Shown here: positions 63,119 to 64,000 of the stretch, piece after piece
Layout: the number at the start of each line of letters is the position of its first letter
Numbering within the stretch: the first letter of the stretch is position 1
Assembly (NCBI RefSeq): GCF_004339245.1
Contig: NZ_SMGG01000004.1
Location: 1-64,000, forward strand
Length of the DNA stretch: 64,000 nucleotides
Origin: Seleniivibrio woodruffii
GTDB taxonomy: Bacteria > Chrysiogenota > Deferribacteres > Deferribacterales > Geovibrionaceae
Reading direction: 5' to 3'
The notes under the pieces: generated by a model
Told to the model about the DNA's origin: nothing
Seen by the model: the letters and a program-made list of their open reading frames with translations, nothing else
Databases searched by the model: none
Translations under genes and position numbers: made by a program

Positions 63119-64000
63119 GCCTTATATAAATGCATTTAAGGTATGCGCCCTCCGCAAAGCCCACAGGATGATCCGGAGCGTTGAGGGTGCGGTCAATTTC
63201 GGTGAATTTCCTGCCTGATTTTCTTACAGTTTTCAATACTGCGTCGAAAAAATCCTCCGCACTTACCCTTGCCGAGCAGGAAGCGGATATGAGTATTCCG
63301 TCTTTATCCGTGAGGTTTACACCAAGTCTGGTGAGCTTTTCGTAAGCCGCGAGGGCGTTGGGTATGTCCGCCTGCTTGCGTGCGAACGAGGGGGGATCGA
63401 CGATCACCATCCCGAATTTCCTGCCCCTGTCAGCCATATGCTTCATGGCTTCGAATGCGTCGGCACAGATGGTCTCGTGCTTTGCTGCAAGCTGAGGATT
63501 GAGGGCAAAGTTGCGCTTTGCGGCCTCCAGAGCCTGCGGGGCTATGTCCAGACTGATCACTGACCTTGCGCCGCCCTGAGCCGCATATAATGAGAACCCG
63601 CCGTTGTATGCGAATATATTTAAAACGTCACGTCCTTTTGCGAGTTTTCCTGCCTTTGCTCTGTTCTCCCTCTGATCCAGAAAAAATCCGGTCTTCTGAC
63701 CGTTGACCGGATCAGCCTCGAAAAGTAACCCGTTCTCCGAGAACACAACCGCACCTTTAACAGGTCTGCCTCTGAGGATGGCTCCGTCAGAATATTTTCC
63801 GGTGGGTTCAATTGTGCGGGAGAGCCTGAGGACGATGGTTTCCGGCTTAACAAGTGCTGAGAAAATGTCGCATATCAGCTCGATGTGGGGCATCCACCCT
63901 GCGGTATCGATCTTTATGACCAGAACGTTGCGGTAGATGTCCGCCACAAGGCCGGGGATATTATCGTTTTCGCCGTGGAGCAGGCGGAAACCGTCAGTAT
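63111..64000 (-). CDS. RlmI-like methyltransferase, partial (runs off the window)
   Basis: The reading frame continues to the window end, so the start lies beyond 64000 and about 296 residues are visible. It has TDGFRLLHGENDNIPGLVADIY (family insert), SAM site NIFAYNGGFSLYAA, DPPSFARK and SASCSARVSAEDFF with the catalytic Cys. It is a second member of the RlmI family, diverged from that at 31434. The N-terminal PUA domain would be in the missing part. Confidence 0.82.
   Translation of the reverse strand, partial: TDGFRLLHGENDNIPGLVADIYRNVLVIKIDTAGWMPHIELICDIFSALVKPETIVLRLSRTIEPTGKYSDGAILRGRPVKGAVVFSENGLLFEADPVNGQKTGFFLDQRENRAKAGKLAKGRDVLNIFAYNGGFSLYAAQGGARSVISLDIAPQALEAAKRNFALNPQLAAKHETICADAFEAMKHMADRGRKFGMVIVDPPSFARKQADIPNALAAYEKLTRLGVNLTDKDGILISASCSARVSAEDFFDAVLKTVRKSGRKFTEIDRTLNAPDHPVGFAEGAYLKCIYIRLS

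Noticed and set aside
1-64000. tRNA, rRNA, CRISPR or phage signs
   Set aside because: No cloverleaf-like or rRNA segment, no regularly spaced repeat array, and no integrase, transposase or capsid-like gene was seen by reading. A computational scan could still find a small RNA.

Overview
The window is 64 kb of a bacterial chromosome, gene-dense and of middling GC, with short intergenic gaps and good GGAG/GAGG ribosome binding sites. It holds no rRNA or tRNA gene, CRISPR array, phage module or recognisable transposase. The content points to a motile, Gram-negative respiratory bacterium: lipid A-type glycosyltransferases, three chemoreceptors, several two-component systems, a caa3-type oxidase and small c-type cytochromes. 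The mix (amino-acid uptake beside phenylacetate-CoA ligases, c-type haem sensor kinase, GlnRS next to GluRS) suggests Deferribacterota (Geovibrio/Seleniivibrio/Denitrovibrio-like). That placement is an inference from gene content, not a phylogenetic result.

Layout. 1-140: start of an ammonium transporter, leftward. 386-3378: GT2 glycosyltransferase, duplicated LAB_N membrane protein and ArnT-like transferase, a likely lipid A or envelope glycan operon. 3456-10982: paaK, double-ACT protein, livHMGF, second paaK, HD phosphohydrolase and a membrane protein. 11193-15593: MATE pump, PAS-GGDEF-EAL protein, lone receiver, ArsR regulator. 15687-24190: PEP/pyruvate-binding protein with a KaiC-like front end, overlapping Cys-rich small protein, nitrilase, large lipoprotein, zinc ribbon, HD-GYP protein. 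24324-27479: gltX and glnS. 27603-31330: leftward potABCD. 31434-36928: RlmI-like methyltransferase, chemoreceptor, and a response regulator with an apparent frameshift next to a haem-binding histidine kinase. 37035-43524: YkgJ-like protein, cytochrome c, SCO, A2-type caa3 oxidase with a dihaem subunit II, haem O synthase. 43582-50241: helical protein, azlCD, LysE-type exporter, BioB-like radical SAM enzyme, divergent lysG/lysE-type pair, class II photolyase. 50435-58830: two more chemoreceptors, HMA-like protein, ZntB, Bcr/CflA transporter, cytosolic kinase and NtrC-type regulator. 58831-59658: the only long gene-free stretch, rich in hairpins. 59659-64000: histidine kinase with PhnD-like membrane-anchored partner, thioredoxin-like protein, and a second RlmI-like gene cut by the window end.

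How the parts fit. The liv/paaK block looks like uptake and CoA activation of aromatic or branched-chain amino-acid derived acids. The oxidase block is self-contained, carrying the copper chaperone (SCO), haem O synthase and a cytochrome c electron donor. Much of the rest is environmental sensing (haem, PilJ/NIT, Cache and PhnD-like inputs) and small-molecule export. Composite palindromic repeats lie between operons at 5206, 27485, 44402, 50283 and 58846.

The points most worth a second look are the one-base frameshift in the response regulator at 34806-34809, the hairpin-rich island at 58876-59190, the Cys-rich protein that overlaps its convergent neighbour by 67 bases, the degenerate KaiC-like/PEP-binding fusion, and three genes whose -10 boxes sit 5-6 bases before the start codon.
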